From positions 711,416 to 775,415 of the forward strand of contig NZ_QYAC01000001.1 of assembly GCF_016758195.1 (NCBI RefSeq): 64,000 nucleotides of DNA. The letters are read 5' to 3'. Positions 25,911 to 34,621 of this stretch are shown piece by piece. The DNA is from Leucobacter chromiireducens subsp. solipictus. GTDB lineage: Bacteria; Actinomycetota; Actinomycetes; Actinomycetales; Microbacteriaceae. A program made the position numbers and the translations under genes. The number at the start of each line of letters is the position of its first letter. Positions within the stretch are counted from its first letter, which is position 1. Under the pieces are notes generated by a model that searched no databases, had not been told where the DNA came from, and saw only the letters and a list, made by a program, of their open reading frames with translations.

Positions 25911-28499
25911 CTACTCGACCTTGCTGATCGGTGCGAGCTTCACGAGGAGCTTGCGCTCGCCAACCGACTCGAAGTCCACGTGCGCGATGCGCTTGGTGCC
26001 CGCCCCCGTGAGCTGCACCACCCGGCCCTCACCGTACTCGTCGTGCCGGACCCGGTCGCCCACCTCGAGTGCGAGGTCGCCGTTGTCGCGGCTCCCGAGC
26101 CCAATCGTGTTCGGGAAGCCGCCGCCCGCCGCCTGCGCGGCCTTCGCCGCCCGCTTGCGCTCCCGCCACTGCTCAAGCGCGGACTGCATGTTTCCGCTCG
26201 CGGGCTCCGACACCGCGGCCGCCCCGGATCCGCCCCCGCTCCCGAAGGAGACCGCGGACTCTGTCCGGCCGCCCCGTGAGCGGGATCCCGCGGCACCCGG
26301 CCGCGAGGGCGCGTTCAGCGCGCGGGAGGCCGTGCCCCCTCGGCTCGTGACTTCGCCCGGCGACTGCCGCCAGTCGATGAGCCCCTCCGGGATTTCTTGC
26401 AGGAAGCGGGAGGGCATCGCGACCGACACGTCGCCGAAGGTGGCGCGGGTCGACGCGAGCGTCAGATACAACCGTTCACGGGCGCGCGTGATGCCGACGT
26501 ACATGAGTCGCCGTTCCTCGTTCACGCCACCGACCTCGTCCACGGACATCTGGTGTGGGATCAGTCCTTCTTCGACGCCGGTGATGAACACGGCCGGGTA
26601 CTCGAGGCCCTTTGCCGTGTGCATGGTCATCAGGGAGACCGTGCCACTCGAATCGTCGAGATCGTCCGCTGCGGCGACCAGGCTGACCTCGGTGAGGAAC
26701 GCGAGGAGCCCGGCACCCGGCTGCTTCACGTCGAATTCGCGGGCCACGGCGAGGAGCTCCTCAAGGTTTTCGGCGCGCGCGTCATCCTGCGGATCCCGCT
26801 TGGCCCGGAGCTTTTCGATCATCTCGGTTTCGTCGAGGATGAGCTTGAGCACGTCGCCCACCGGGGCCGGGGCCTTCTCCTCCGGGGCCTCGCCGGGCTC
26901 GGCGATCACATCGGTGGTGCCGCCGCCCGCGGCCATGCGCGAGGCGCGCACGAGCAGTTCCCCGAGTCCCAGGATGGCACCGCGCACCTTGGGTCCGAAC
27001 GAGAGTTCCGAGGCCCGCAGGAGGGCGTCGTGCAGGGAAATCCCCTCGGCCTCCTGGAAGTTGGCAAGCTGCGCTTCGGCCATGGGGCCGATCCCGCGCT
27101 TGGGGGCGCCGAGGAGGCGCGACCACGCGATCGGGTCGTAGGGGTTCGCGATGCTCGTCAGGTACGCCATCGCGTCCTTCACCTCGGCCCGCTCGTAGAA
27201 CTTGGTGCCACCGAGCACCCGGTACGGGATCGCAGAGCGGATCAGCAGTTCCTCCAACGCACGGGTCTGCGAGTTGGTGCGGTAGAACACGGCGATGTCG
27301 TTGTAGTCGAGGCCCCCGCGGTGCAGGTCCTCGATCTCTTCCGCGACGAAGCGGGCCTCGTCGTGCTGCGAGTACCCGGTGAAGCCGACGATCTGTGCCC
27401 CGTCGCCCTCCGAGGTCCAGAGGTTCTTCTCCTGGCGATCGAAGTTGTTGCCGATCACGGCGTTCGCGGCGCTGAGGATGTTCTGGGTGGATCGGTAGTT
27501 CTGTTCGAGCTTCACCACTTCGGCCCCCGCGAAGTCGCGCTCGAACTCAACGATGTTGCGGATGTCCGCGCCGCGGAACGCGTAGATCGACTGGTCCGAA
27601 TCGCCCACCACGGTGAGGCTGGCACCGGGGATCTGCCCCGTCGCGTCGAGTTCCCGCTCCCGCACCGGCGGCACGAGCTGCCCGATCTGCGCGAGCGGCA
27701 CCGGCCGCGTGAGCTCCCGGATCAGGGAGTACTGGGCGTGATTCGTGTCCTGGTACTCGTCGACCAGGATGTGCCGGAAGCGGCGCTGGTACACGGCGGC
27801 CACGTCCGGGTGGGCGCGGAACAGGTGCACGGTCTGCCCGATCAGGTCGTCGAAGTCGAAGGCGTTCGCCCGCCGCAGCTCCTGTTCGTACATGCGGAAG
27901 ATCTCGACAAACAGGCGCTCCCGCGGATCGGACTCGTTCATGGTCGCCGCGTACGCGTCGACGTCGGTGAGTTCGTTCTTCAGGCGCGAGATCTTGGAGC
28001 CCGCGTTCGCCGGCGTGAAGCCGTACGTGTCCGCGTCGAGCTCCTTGATGATGCGCTTCAGCAGCGCACGCGAATCCGCGGAATCGTAGATCGTGAAGCC
28101 CGCCACGTAGCCGAAGCGTTCCGCCTCACGGCGCAGGATCCGCACACAGGCGGAGTGGAACGTCGATACCCACATGCCCTCCGCGGCGCTCCCGAGCAGC
28201 CCGCCGATGCGTTCCCGCATCTCCGCCGCGGCCTTATTCGTGAAGGTGATCGCGAGGATCTGGCTCGGCCAGGCTTCCCGCTCGCGAATCAGGTGCGCGA
28301 TCCGGTGCGTGAGCACCCGCGTCTTGCCGGATCCGGCACCGGCCACGATCAAGAGGGCCGGGCCGCGCGCGATCACGGCGCGTTCCTGCGCGGGGTTCAG
28401 CCCGTCGAGCAACGGGTCACCGCCGCCGTCGCCCGACGCACCGCCGCCAAAGGCGCCGCCGACGGGGGCACCGGGATCCAGAAGTTCGAACTCGCTCAT
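25911..28499 (-). CDS. pcrA: UvrD/PcrA-type superfamily I DNA helicase
   Basis: This 862-residue 3'-5' helicase acts in repair and replication restart. It has the Q-motif GLNPAQERAV, Walker A VAGAGSGKTRVLTHR, motif II VDEYQDTNHAQ, GDSDQSIYAFRGAD, the IVELEQNYRST-like motif IV (VKLEQNYRSTQNIL), TMHTAKGLEYPAVF and YVGITRARERLYL. After a disordered S/G/A-rich linker (about 740-790) the C-terminus has the Tudor-like RNA-polymerase-binding tail DRVRHDEYGEGRVV. It is the uvrD1 of the conserved block with sucCD, perM and purNH. Confidence 0.96.
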   Translation of the reverse strand: MSEFELLDPGAPVGGAFGGGASGDGGGDPLLDGLNPAQERAVIARGPALLIVAGAGSGKTRVLTHRIAHLIREREAWPSQILAITFTNKAAAEMRERIGGLLGSAAEGMWVSTFHSACVRILRREAERFGYVAGFTIYDSADSRALLKRIIKELDADTYGFTPANAGSKISRLKNELTDVDAYAATMNESDPRERLFVEIFRMYEQELRRANAFDFDDLIGQTVHLFRAHPDVAAVYQRRFRHILVDEYQDTNHAQYSLIRELTRPVPLAQIGQLVPPVRERELDATGQIPGASLTVVGDSDQSIYAFRGADIRNIVEFERDFAGAEVVKLEQNYRSTQNILSAANAVIGNNFDRQEKNLWTSEGDGAQIVGFTGYSQHDEARFVAEEIEDLHRGGLDYNDIAVFYRTNSQTRALEELLIRSAIPYRVLGGTKFYERAEVKDAMAYLTSIANPYDPIAWSRLLGAPKRGIGPMAEAQLANFQEAEGISLHDALLRASELSFGPKVRGAILGLGELLVRASRMAAGGGTTDVIAEPGEAPEEKAPAPVGDVLKLILDETEMIEKLRAKRDPQDDARAENLEELLAVAREFDVKQPGAGLLAFLTEVSLVAAADDLDDSSGTVSLMTMHTAKGLEYPAVFITGVEEGLIPHQMSVDEVGGVNEERRLMYVGITRARERLYLTLASTRATFGDVSVAMPSRFLQEIPEGLIDWRQSPGEVTSRGGTASRALNAPSRPGAAGSRSRGGRTESAVSFGSGGGSGAAAVSEPASGNMQSALEQWRERKRAAKAAQAAGGGFPNTIGLGSRDNGDLALEVGDRVRHDEYGEGRVVQLTGAGTKRIAHVDFESVGERKLLVKLAPISKVE

Positions 28500-28600
28500 C
28501 GTGGCTCCAGTCTAGGCGGGACCCCCGACACTCAGGTCCCGCGCTCCACAGGGAGCGGCCCGGGCGGCCGAATCTGTGGAACCGGGCGTTATCGGCCACA

Positions 28601-29623
28601 ATGGAAACCATGTCTGCCGCTGCCTCGTCCTCCCGCTCGGTCCTCGTATTCGCCACGGGCGGCACGATCGGGAAGCGCGCGAGCGAGAACGGGCTCGCGC
28701 CGGATCCCGATTTTCCCGAGGTGCTCGAGCAGATCGTCACCGGCATCTGCGGCCCGCTCGGGATCACGCCGCGCATCAACCACCTCCTCCCGCCGATCGA
28801 CAGCGCGAACGCGGACTCGGACACCGCCCCCAAGATCGCGCGCGCGATCCGGGCCCGCGTGCGGACGCACCGGCCGCGGGGCGTCGTGATCACGCACGGC
28901 ACCGACACGCTCGCCTTCACCGCCTCCCGGCTCGCCTTCGAACTCGCGGACCTCGGCGTCCCGGTGGTCATCACCGGCAGTCAGCTGCCACACGGGGCCG
29001 CAGACACCGACGCGATCGATAACCTCTCGCTCGCGATCCGGGCCGCCGTGCGGGCCGCTCCCGGCTCCCCGGTCGCGGTCGCGTTCGGCGGCGACCTCCT
29101 TCCGGCCGTCCGCACCACCAAGCACGACAGCCGCGCGCTCTCGGCGTTCCGCGCCGAGGCGCCCCTCGCCCGCGGCGCGCACGGCATGCCGGGAACGCCC
29201 ACGGGCGGCACCCCCGAAACCATCCGGGCCGCCCGGATCCTCACGTTCCGGTTCGTCCCGGCGGTCACGGTCCTCGACCTGCAGGCCGCCGTTGGCGGGC
29301 GGCCCGACGGCCTGATCCTCGAGTGCTACGGCAGCGGGAATGCGCCGATGGCCCGGCTCGGCATGGCCGGCGTGCTCCGCGACATCGGGGCCGAGATCCC
29401 GGTCGTCGCGATCACGCAGTGCGCGCTCGGCGGGGTCGAACTCTCCCGCTACGCGGTGGGTCACGAGCTCGCGAAGGCCGGCGTCATCGACGGCTCGGAC
29501 CTCACCGTGGAGGCCGCGACCGCGAAGCTCGGCTACCTGCTCGACGCCGGGTGGCACGGGCCCGAACTCCGCGCACTGATGGAGCGCAACCTCGTCGGCG
29601 AGTGCGCCGGCTCGTCGCGCTGA
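28601..29623 (+). CDS. ansA: L-asparaginase (type I-like, cytoplasmic)
   Basis: This 340-residue amidohydrolase would convert L-asparagine to aspartate and ammonia. Both catalytic threonine motifs are present: VFATGGTIG near residue 20 and VVITHGTDTLAFTA near 95. The lysine of the second triad is in RTTKHDSR. LECYGSGNAP is typical of the type I group. No signal peptide is seen, so it acts inside the cell. Starts at 28601 and 28610 are both possible. It is divergent from pcrA and convergent with the phosphodiesterase gene. Confidence 0.9.
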   Translation: METMSAAASSSRSVLVFATGGTIGKRASENGLAPDPDFPEVLEQIVTGICGPLGITPRINHLLPPIDSANADSDTAPKIARAIRARVRTHRPRGVVITHGTDTLAFTASRLAFELADLGVPVVITGSQLPHGAADTDAIDNLSLAIRAAVRAAPGSPVAVAFGGDLLPAVRTTKHDSRALSAFRAEAPLARGAHGMPGTPTGGTPETIRAARILTFRFVPAVTVLDLQAAVGGRPDGLILECYGSGNAPMARLGMAGVLRDIGAEIPVVAITQCALGGVELSRYAVGHELAKAGVIDGSDLTVEAATAKLGYLLDAGWHGPELRALMERNLVGECAGSSR

Positions 29624-29633
29624 GAGCCCGGAA

Positions 29634-29688
29634 CCCGCGGGCGGCTCTCGCCGCCGCGGGCGGATCCGGCACCCGCGAACGGGTCCGG
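29634..29688. terminator. Convergent terminator region between ansA and the GDPD gene
   Basis: Two small GC stems fill the 67-bp gap: GGGCGGC/GCCGCC with loop TCTC around 29640-29655, and CCGG-ACCCG / CGGGT-CCGG with loop CGAA at 29666-29688 (one bulged C). The second stands three bases past the GDPD stop. Confidence 0.5.
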
Positions 29689-29690
29689 GA

Positions 29691-30713
29691 CTACGCGGGG
29701 AGTTCGCGCAGCGCCACGCCGAGGTCCGGGTGGTCCACGAAGATCCCGTCGACGCCGGAGCGCAGGATCAGGCCGAACTCCCCCTGCCAGTCGCCCCACT
29801 CCGCGCCGCGCAGCGACGACTGGAAGCGGACGTTCAGGAACCGGTTCTCCGGGCGCAGCGTCCAGGTGTAGACGAGCAGGCCGCGCGCGTGCGCCCGCGC
29901 CACGAGATCGGTGTGGCCCGTGGCACGCCCGAGCGCGTTCACCCGGATCAGGCTGCCCTTCGCCACGCTGATCCCGTCCACCCGCTGCGCGAGAAAATCG
30001 AGGCCCGCGTCGCTCCGATACCAGGCGTAGCTCCGGCTCGGCCGTCCCGGCTGCGGCTCGTCGGGAGGGGTCCCCATCCGTTCGGTCAGGTACACGAGCG
30101 TGCCTCGCACCCGAGCGCGGCTCAGGCTTTCGAGCACGCCCAGCTCGAAGGATTCGATGATGAGTTGCTCCGGGCGCGCGTCCCAGCCGGTGGCGGCAAG
30201 CTCCGCGAGCAGCAGTGAAGCGATGTCGAGCCCGGCCTGCAGCAGGAACTTCGCGTGCTTGATCTCCACCACCACACGCTTCGGCTGCCCCGACGCCGCC
30301 CCCGCCTCGTCGACGATGCGCAGCACATCCCGCAGTCGCAGGATCGGCTCGCTGTCGTCGTAGTCGCGGTTGTCGGGCCGCACCTTCGCGAGCCGCTCGC
30401 GGCAGCGCAGCCGCGACAGCTCGTCCCAGGTGAAGTCCTCGACGAACCAGCCGGTGTGTTTCTTCCCGTCCACGACCTTGGTGGTGCGGCGCGCGGCAAA
30501 CTCCGGGTGATCGGCGACGTTGGTGGTCCCCGAAATCTCGTTCTCGTGCCGCACGACCAGGACCCCGTCGCGGCTCGCCACGATGTCCGGCTCGACGGCG
30601 TCGGCTCCCAGCTCGAACGCGAGGCGGTACGCCGCCGCGCTGTGCTCCGGACGGTAGCCCGGAGCACCTCGGTGCCCGATGATGAGCGGCCCCCCGGCCG
30701 CGCGCGTTGACAT
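29691..30713 (-). CDS. Glycerophosphodiester phosphodiesterase
   Basis: This 340-residue enzyme would split glycerophosphodiesters to glycerol-3-phosphate and an alcohol such as ethanolamine or choline. The TIM-barrel marks are IIGHRGAPGYRPEHS at the start, VEPDIVASRDGVLVVRHENE and EIKHAKFLL, supplying the metal-binding Glu/Asp and catalytic His residues; the end has LILRSGVDGIFVDHPDLG. The ATG at 30713 is the first position that gives a family-like N-terminus. No signal peptide, so probably cytosolic. Ethanolamine released here could in principle feed the kinase/phospho-lyase pair 2-4 kb away. Confidence 0.92.
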   Translation of the reverse strand: MSTRAAGGPLIIGHRGAPGYRPEHSAAAYRLAFELGADAVEPDIVASRDGVLVVRHENEISGTTNVADHPEFAARRTTKVVDGKKHTGWFVEDFTWDELSRLRCRERLAKVRPDNRDYDDSEPILRLRDVLRIVDEAGAASGQPKRVVVEIKHAKFLLQAGLDIASLLLAELAATGWDARPEQLIIESFELGVLESLSRARVRGTLVYLTERMGTPPDEPQPGRPSRSYAWYRSDAGLDFLAQRVDGISVAKGSLIRVNALGRATGHTDLVARAHARGLLVYTWTLRPENRFLNVRFQSSLRGAEWGDWQGEFGLILRSGVDGIFVDHPDLGVALRELPA

Positions 30714-30860
30714 AGATCCAGCGTAGGGCACGGTGCGTCGATGCCGCCGCGGTCGGCCGCGAGTACGCCCTGCACGAACAGCCGACGAAGTCACAGCCGC
30801 CCCGAAGCCGCGAATCGATAAACTGGACCCACTCCAGACGCCAGGAAAGGATTCCGACGC

Positions 30861-31703
30861 ATGAGCAACCCGGCTCTCAGCAACAACCCAGCACTGAACG
30901 GCAAGACCCTCAGCGCTGACGAGCTGCGCCGCATTTACGATCAGCCCGCTGCGCAGACGCAGCGCCCGGGCATCGACACCCCGGTCGAACAGGCAGGGTT
31001 CGGCGGCGAGCAGCCGCCGGTCATCACGCCCTCCGACCGGCCCATGACCTACGAGAACACGATCTCGAAGACGGTGATGCTCTTCATCATCGTGCTCGCG
31101 CTCGGTGCCGTGGGCTGGTTCTTCCCGATCCTCGCCCTCCCCGGTGCGATCGCCGGCCTCGTGCTCGGCCTCGTCAACGCGTTCAAGAAGGAGCCGAGCG
31201 TTCCGCTCATCGTCTCCTACGCCGCCGCACAGGGCCTGTTCCTCGGCGGCATCTCGGGGATCTTCGAGGCCCAGTGGCCCGGCATCGTGTCCCAGGCCGT
31301 CATCGGCACGCTCGCCGTGTTCGGCGTGACCCTGCTGCTGTTCCGCAGCGGCAAGGTGCGCACGAGCCCCCGCATGACCAAGATGGTGCTCATCGCCATG
31401 GTTGGCTACCTCGTGTTCTCCGTCGTCAACATGATCCTCATGTGGACCGGCGTGAACTCGGACCCGTGGGGCCTGCGCGGCGTGCAGCTCTTCGGGATCC
31501 CGCTGGGCGTCATCATCGGCGCGCTCGCGATCTTCCTCGCGGCGTACTCGCTGGTCATGGACTTCGAGCTCATCCAGAACGGCGTCCGCAACCGGGTGCC
31601 CGAGAAGTGGGCATGGTCCGCGGCCTTCGGCCTGATGGTCACGCTGATCTGGCTGTACGTGGAGATCCTGCGCCTGCTCGCGATCCTGCGCGGCAGCGAC
31701 TAA
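30861..31703 (+). CDS. Bax inhibitor-1 / YccA-family membrane protein
   Basis: This 280-residue protein has a 65-residue N-terminal soluble part with SADELRRIYDQPA, then about seven membrane helices. It belongs to the actinobacterial Bax inhibitor-1/YccA (DUF4870-neighbour, TMBIM-like) group, with MTYENTISKTVMLF entering the first helix and SLVMDFELIQNGV late. Bacterial members are poorly understood; calcium-leak activity and protease interaction are described for relatives. The ATG follows AGGAAAGGA at a suitable distance. Confidence 0.88.
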   Translation: MSNPALSNNPALNGKTLSADELRRIYDQPAAQTQRPGIDTPVEQAGFGGEQPPVITPSDRPMTYENTISKTVMLFIIVLALGAVGWFFPILALPGAIAGLVLGLVNAFKKEPSVPLIVSYAAAQGLFLGGISGIFEAQWPGIVSQAVIGTLAVFGVTLLLFRSGKVRTSPRMTKMVLIAMVGYLVFSVVNMILMWTGVNSDPWGLRGVQLFGIPLGVIIGALAIFLAAYSLVMDFELIQNGVRNRVPEKWAWSAAFGLMVTLIWLYVEILRLLAILRGSD

Positions 31704-31784
31704 GCACACTCCTCGGTGGGGGCTCGGCTACGGCCGGGCCCCCACTGGCGTGTTCGGGCACCGTTCACCCCGCCCGCCACGCAC

Positions 31785-31899
31785 TTCGCGCCCCATACCA
31801 GGCGCAGCGAGCCCCCCACCCCAGGCGCAACGCGCGCCCCACACCACGCGCACCGCGCGCCCCACACCACGCGCACCGCGCGCCCCACACCGCGCGCAC
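31785..31899. repeat. Five-copy 23-bp tandem repeat
   Basis: Five consecutive 23-bp units run 31785-31807, 31808-31830, 31831-31853, 31854-31876 and 31877-31899, followed by a partial sixth. Units three and four are identical (CGCGCGCCCCACACCACGCG plus CAC), the fifth differs at one base and the first two are diverged, as expected if the array grew on its right. The whole stretch 31704-32060 between the Bax-inhibitor gene and the aminotransferase has no credible gene; it also holds GGAGATTC/GAATCTCC inverted segments near 31943-32000. Confidence 0.85.
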
Positions 31900-32060
31900 C
31901 GCGCGGCGCGCACTCCCCCGCCAGCGCCCTCACGAACGCGCCGGAGATTCACGGATTTCGAGGAGATTTTTCGCGTTATGCGCCCGTGGCCGCAGAATCT
32001 CCGTGGCTTTCGTCGGCCTGGCGGGGCCGGATCGCCGCGTGAACCGGCCCGGCCCCGAAA

Positions 32061-33425
32061 CTACCGGGTTGCGCGCAGGGCCGCGGCGAAGCCGTCCAGG
32101 AAACGCTCCGCGTCGGCCTCGGTGAACACCAGGGGCGGCCGGATCTTCAGCACGTTCTCCCCCGTCCCTGACGCGCTAACCAGGATCCGGCGTGCTCGGA
32201 GCTCGTTCACGATCCCGAGCGCCGCTGCCGGATCCGGCCTTCCCTCGCCGTCCACCATTTCCACGCCCAGGAACAGCCCCGCCCCGCGGACCTCTGCAAC
32301 GCGCTCGTCCCCGGCGCTCGCCGCGCGCAGGCCATCCGCGAGCAGCGTTCCCAGCCGTGCGGCGTGGGCGAGCAGTGAGCGGTCCTCGAGCTCATCGAGC
32401 ACGGCCCCCGCCGCGGCGACGCTCACCGGGTTTCCGCCGAAGGTGTTGAAGTAGCGCACCTCCGCGCCGAAGCGATCAAACAGCCCGGGAGATCCGATGA
32501 CCGCGGAGATCGGCATCCCGTTGCCCATCGGTTTCCCGAGCACCACGAGATCCGGCACGAGCCGGTGGCGCGCGAACCCCCACCATGCCCCGGTGCGCCC
32601 GAAGCCGGGCTGCACTTCGTCGGCGATGTACAGTCCCCCGGCGGCCCGAACGAGTTCGGCGGCCCGGCCGAGGAACCCGCGGGGTTCGAGCCGCAGGCCG
32701 TCACTCGAGAGCACCGAGTCGACGATCATCCCGGCACACGGGATCCCGCGCGCCGCGAAGCTCGCGATCGCCGCGCGCACTTGCGCGAGCCACACGTCCT
32801 CGGCTGCGGCACCCCCGGGCCCGTGCACCGAGTCCGGGGCGTCGAGGAGCGCCACGGTGTCCGGGATCGGGTTCCCCGGCCCCAGGCTCGGCGAGATCGC
32901 GGCGGCGGCGGCCGTGGTGCCGTGATAGGCATTGCGGGTGATGATGATGCCCTCGCCGCCCGTCGCGTGACGGGCGATCCGGAGCGCCAGGTCTACGGCC
33001 TCGCTGCCGGTGCACGCGAAGATTGCCTGCGTCAGCGGCGCGGGGAACAGCGCGGTGAGTCGTTCCGCGTACTCGATCACGCCGTCGGTGAGGTAGCGGG
33101 TGTGCGTGTTCAGGGTGCCCAGCTGCGCGGTGACCGCCTCCTGCACCCGCGGATTGCTGTGCCCCACGACGGGCACGTTGTTATACGCGTCAAGGAAGTC
33201 GTTGCCGTCGGCGTCGAACAGGTGTGCCCCGTGCGCCCGCACCGGGTGCAGCGGTTCTCGGTAGAAGAGACGGTACGGGCGGCCCAGGACGCGCTCGCGA
33301 CGTCGGATCAGCTCCCGATCCGACGCGGCGAGTTCGGTGCCGGCCGCGGCGTCGTAGCCGTTGACCATGACCGAGCGTGACGCGGCCGGATCGGAACCGG
33401 TGACTCGGGCTGCCTGCGATGTCAT
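32061..33425 (-). CDS. Class III aminotransferase-fold PLP enzyme, probable amine-phosphate phospho-lyase
   Basis: This 454-residue PLP enzyme has class III features: GSEAVDLALRIAR, the aromatic YHGTTAA, the aspartate in IADEVQPGFGRTG and the PLP-lysine in VVLGKPMGNG at about residue 285. Family members of this type that sit beside an APH-like kinase (AGXT2L-related) are phospho-lyases acting on phosphoethanolamine or phosphohydroxylysine. The adjacent divergent kinase makes this role likely here. The ATG at 33425 is preferred over a GTG at 33434 because GAGGA lies nine bases upstream of it. An ordinary transaminase cannot be excluded. Confidence 0.8.
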   Translation of the reverse strand: MTSQAARVTGSDPAASRSVMVNGYDAAAGTELAASDRELIRRRERVLGRPYRLFYREPLHPVRAHGAHLFDADGNDFLDAYNNVPVVGHSNPRVQEAVTAQLGTLNTHTRYLTDGVIEYAERLTALFPAPLTQAIFACTGSEAVDLALRIARHATGGEGIIITRNAYHGTTAAAAAISPSLGPGNPIPDTVALLDAPDSVHGPGGAAAEDVWLAQVRAAIASFAARGIPCAGMIVDSVLSSDGLRLEPRGFLGRAAELVRAAGGLYIADEVQPGFGRTGAWWGFARHRLVPDLVVLGKPMGNGMPISAVIGSPGLFDRFGAEVRYFNTFGGNPVSVAAAGAVLDELEDRSLLAHAARLGTLLADGLRAASAGDERVAEVRGAGLFLGVEMVDGEGRPDPAAALGIVNELRARRILVSASGTGENVLKIRPPLVFTEADAERFLDGFAAALRATR

Positions 33426-33447
33426 GCCGTGCACTCCTCACACTTCC

Positions 33448-33476
33448 GAGAATTTCTCAGATTGGTCACCAATATA
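33448..33476. promoter_or_regulatory. Shared operator/promoter between the phospho-lyase and kinase-GntR genes
   Basis: The divergent promoter region holds two palindromes: GAGAA-T-TTCTC at 33448-33458 and ATTGGT-C-ACCAAT at 33461-33473. The second has the GT-N-AC core typical of FadR-type GntR operators. On the minus strand a TATATT -10 box (33471-33476) overlaps it, with GGGACA 17 bases upstream as a poor -35. The GntR protein encoded at 34618 is the obvious candidate repressor. Confidence 0.7.
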
Positions 33477-33547
33477 GGCTAGATTGTGAGAAATGTCCCG
33501 GGATTGCTCAGCACTGTAGCGGCGTCCCCTCAGCTATCGGAGGTGTC

Positions 33548-34621
33548 ATGCGCCCGCGCACCCTGTCTCTGGACCCGAGCGAAGCCGCTGCGCTCCTGCT
33601 CCGCACCCACGGGATCGCCACCACCGCCCCGTTGCAGCCGCTCGGCAGCGAACTCGCCAGCACCTTCCACGCCCACGGGATCCTGCCCGGCGGGGCGCCG
33701 GCGGAGCTGGCGGTCAAGATCCAGGCCTCCGACTCGGACGAGACGGCCGTGCAGCGCTGGCGGGCCGAAATCGCCCAGCGCCTCGCCGACGCGGGTGCCC
33801 CGGTTCCCGCCACCGTTCCGGCGCAGGACGGCACCCTGCTCGGCTCCGAGGCCCGACGCGACAGCGAGCCGGGCGGATCGGAGGAGCGGGTCGCCGTGAC
33901 CGTCACGCGCTGGATCCCGGCGACGCCCTACGGCGCGCTCCGGGCCGGGATGTCCGGCCCCGACCTCAACACGACCGCTTTCGGCTTCGCGCTCGGGGCG
34001 GAGGCGGCGCGCATGCAGCAGACCCTGGCCGCGGCGCCCCCGCCGCCACGCGCCATCACCCACACCTGGGCGGCCGAGACGATGGATGCGGTCATCCAGG
34101 CCCACCTTCCCGACGTCACCAGCCCCCGGGTGCGCCGTATCGCAGCGGCCGCCCGGGCGCTCCTCGCCCGCGAGGTCGCGCCGCAGGCGGCACGGCTCCC
34201 CCGCGCGCTGGTGCATCAGGACCTGCACGACTCGAACGTTCTCGCCGATTCTGCGGGCCGCGTCGCGGCAATCCTTGACTTCGACGACATGCTCGTGGGC
34301 TGGCGCGTCGCGGAGCCGAGCATCGCCGCGGCCTACCTCGCGCGGCACGCCGCCGACCCCGCCGCGGCCGTCGCGGCGCTGGCCGCCGGCTGGGAGTCGA
34401 TCCTGCCGTTCACTCCCGCCGAGCGCGCGGTGTTCCAGCCGCTCGTGCTCGCCCGGCTCGCGCTGAATATCACGGTGTGGCACGTTCGGCTGGGGCACGA
34501 CACCGCGGGATCGGCGGACGGGGATCGTGCGGACTACGCCGAGCTCCGGTCCACGGGTTCCGAGCAGACCTTCGACGACCTGTGTCACGCCTGGGGCGTC
34601 GCGGAGGGGGCGAGCGCATGA
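33548..34621 (+). CDS. APH-family small-molecule kinase (hydroxylysine/ethanolamine kinase-like)
   Basis: This 357-residue protein has the aminoglycoside-phosphotransferase fold: LAVKIQAS supplies the ATP lysine, the catalytic loop is ALVHQDLHDSNVL and the metal-binding aspartate is in AILDFDDML. A G-rich loop is weak, as in many relatives. Paired with an AGXT2L-like PLP enzyme it probably phosphorylates an amino alcohol so the partner can eliminate phosphate and ammonia. The ATG at 33548 follows GGAGG. The stop overlaps the GntR start by four bases, so the two are co-translated. Confidence 0.82.
   Translation: MRPRTLSLDPSEAAALLLRTHGIATTAPLQPLGSELASTFHAHGILPGGAPAELAVKIQASDSDETAVQRWRAEIAQRLADAGAPVPATVPAQDGTLLGSEARRDSEPGGSEERVAVTVTRWIPATPYGALRAGMSGPDLNTTAFGFALGAEAARMQQTLAAAPPPPRAITHTWAAETMDAVIQAHLPDVTSPRVRRIAAAARALLAREVAPQAARLPRALVHQDLHDSNVLADSAGRVAAILDFDDMLVGWRVAEPSIAAAYLARHAADPAAAVAALAAGWESILPFTPAERAVFQPLVLARLALNITVWHVRLGHDTAGSADGDRADYAELRSTGSEQTFDDLCHAWGVAEGASA

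Noticed and set aside
31951..31970. Similarity of CGGATTTCGAGGAGATTT here to CGGATTTCCGTAGATTT at 50281
   Set aside because: Both are short AT-richer words in intergenic gaps; the match is too short and gapped to claim a dispersed repeat without a genome-wide search.
31716..32042. Short plus- and minus-strand frames with TARRAPH-like repeats
   Set aside because: They only translate the 23-bp tandem repeat; no ribosome site and no conserved end.
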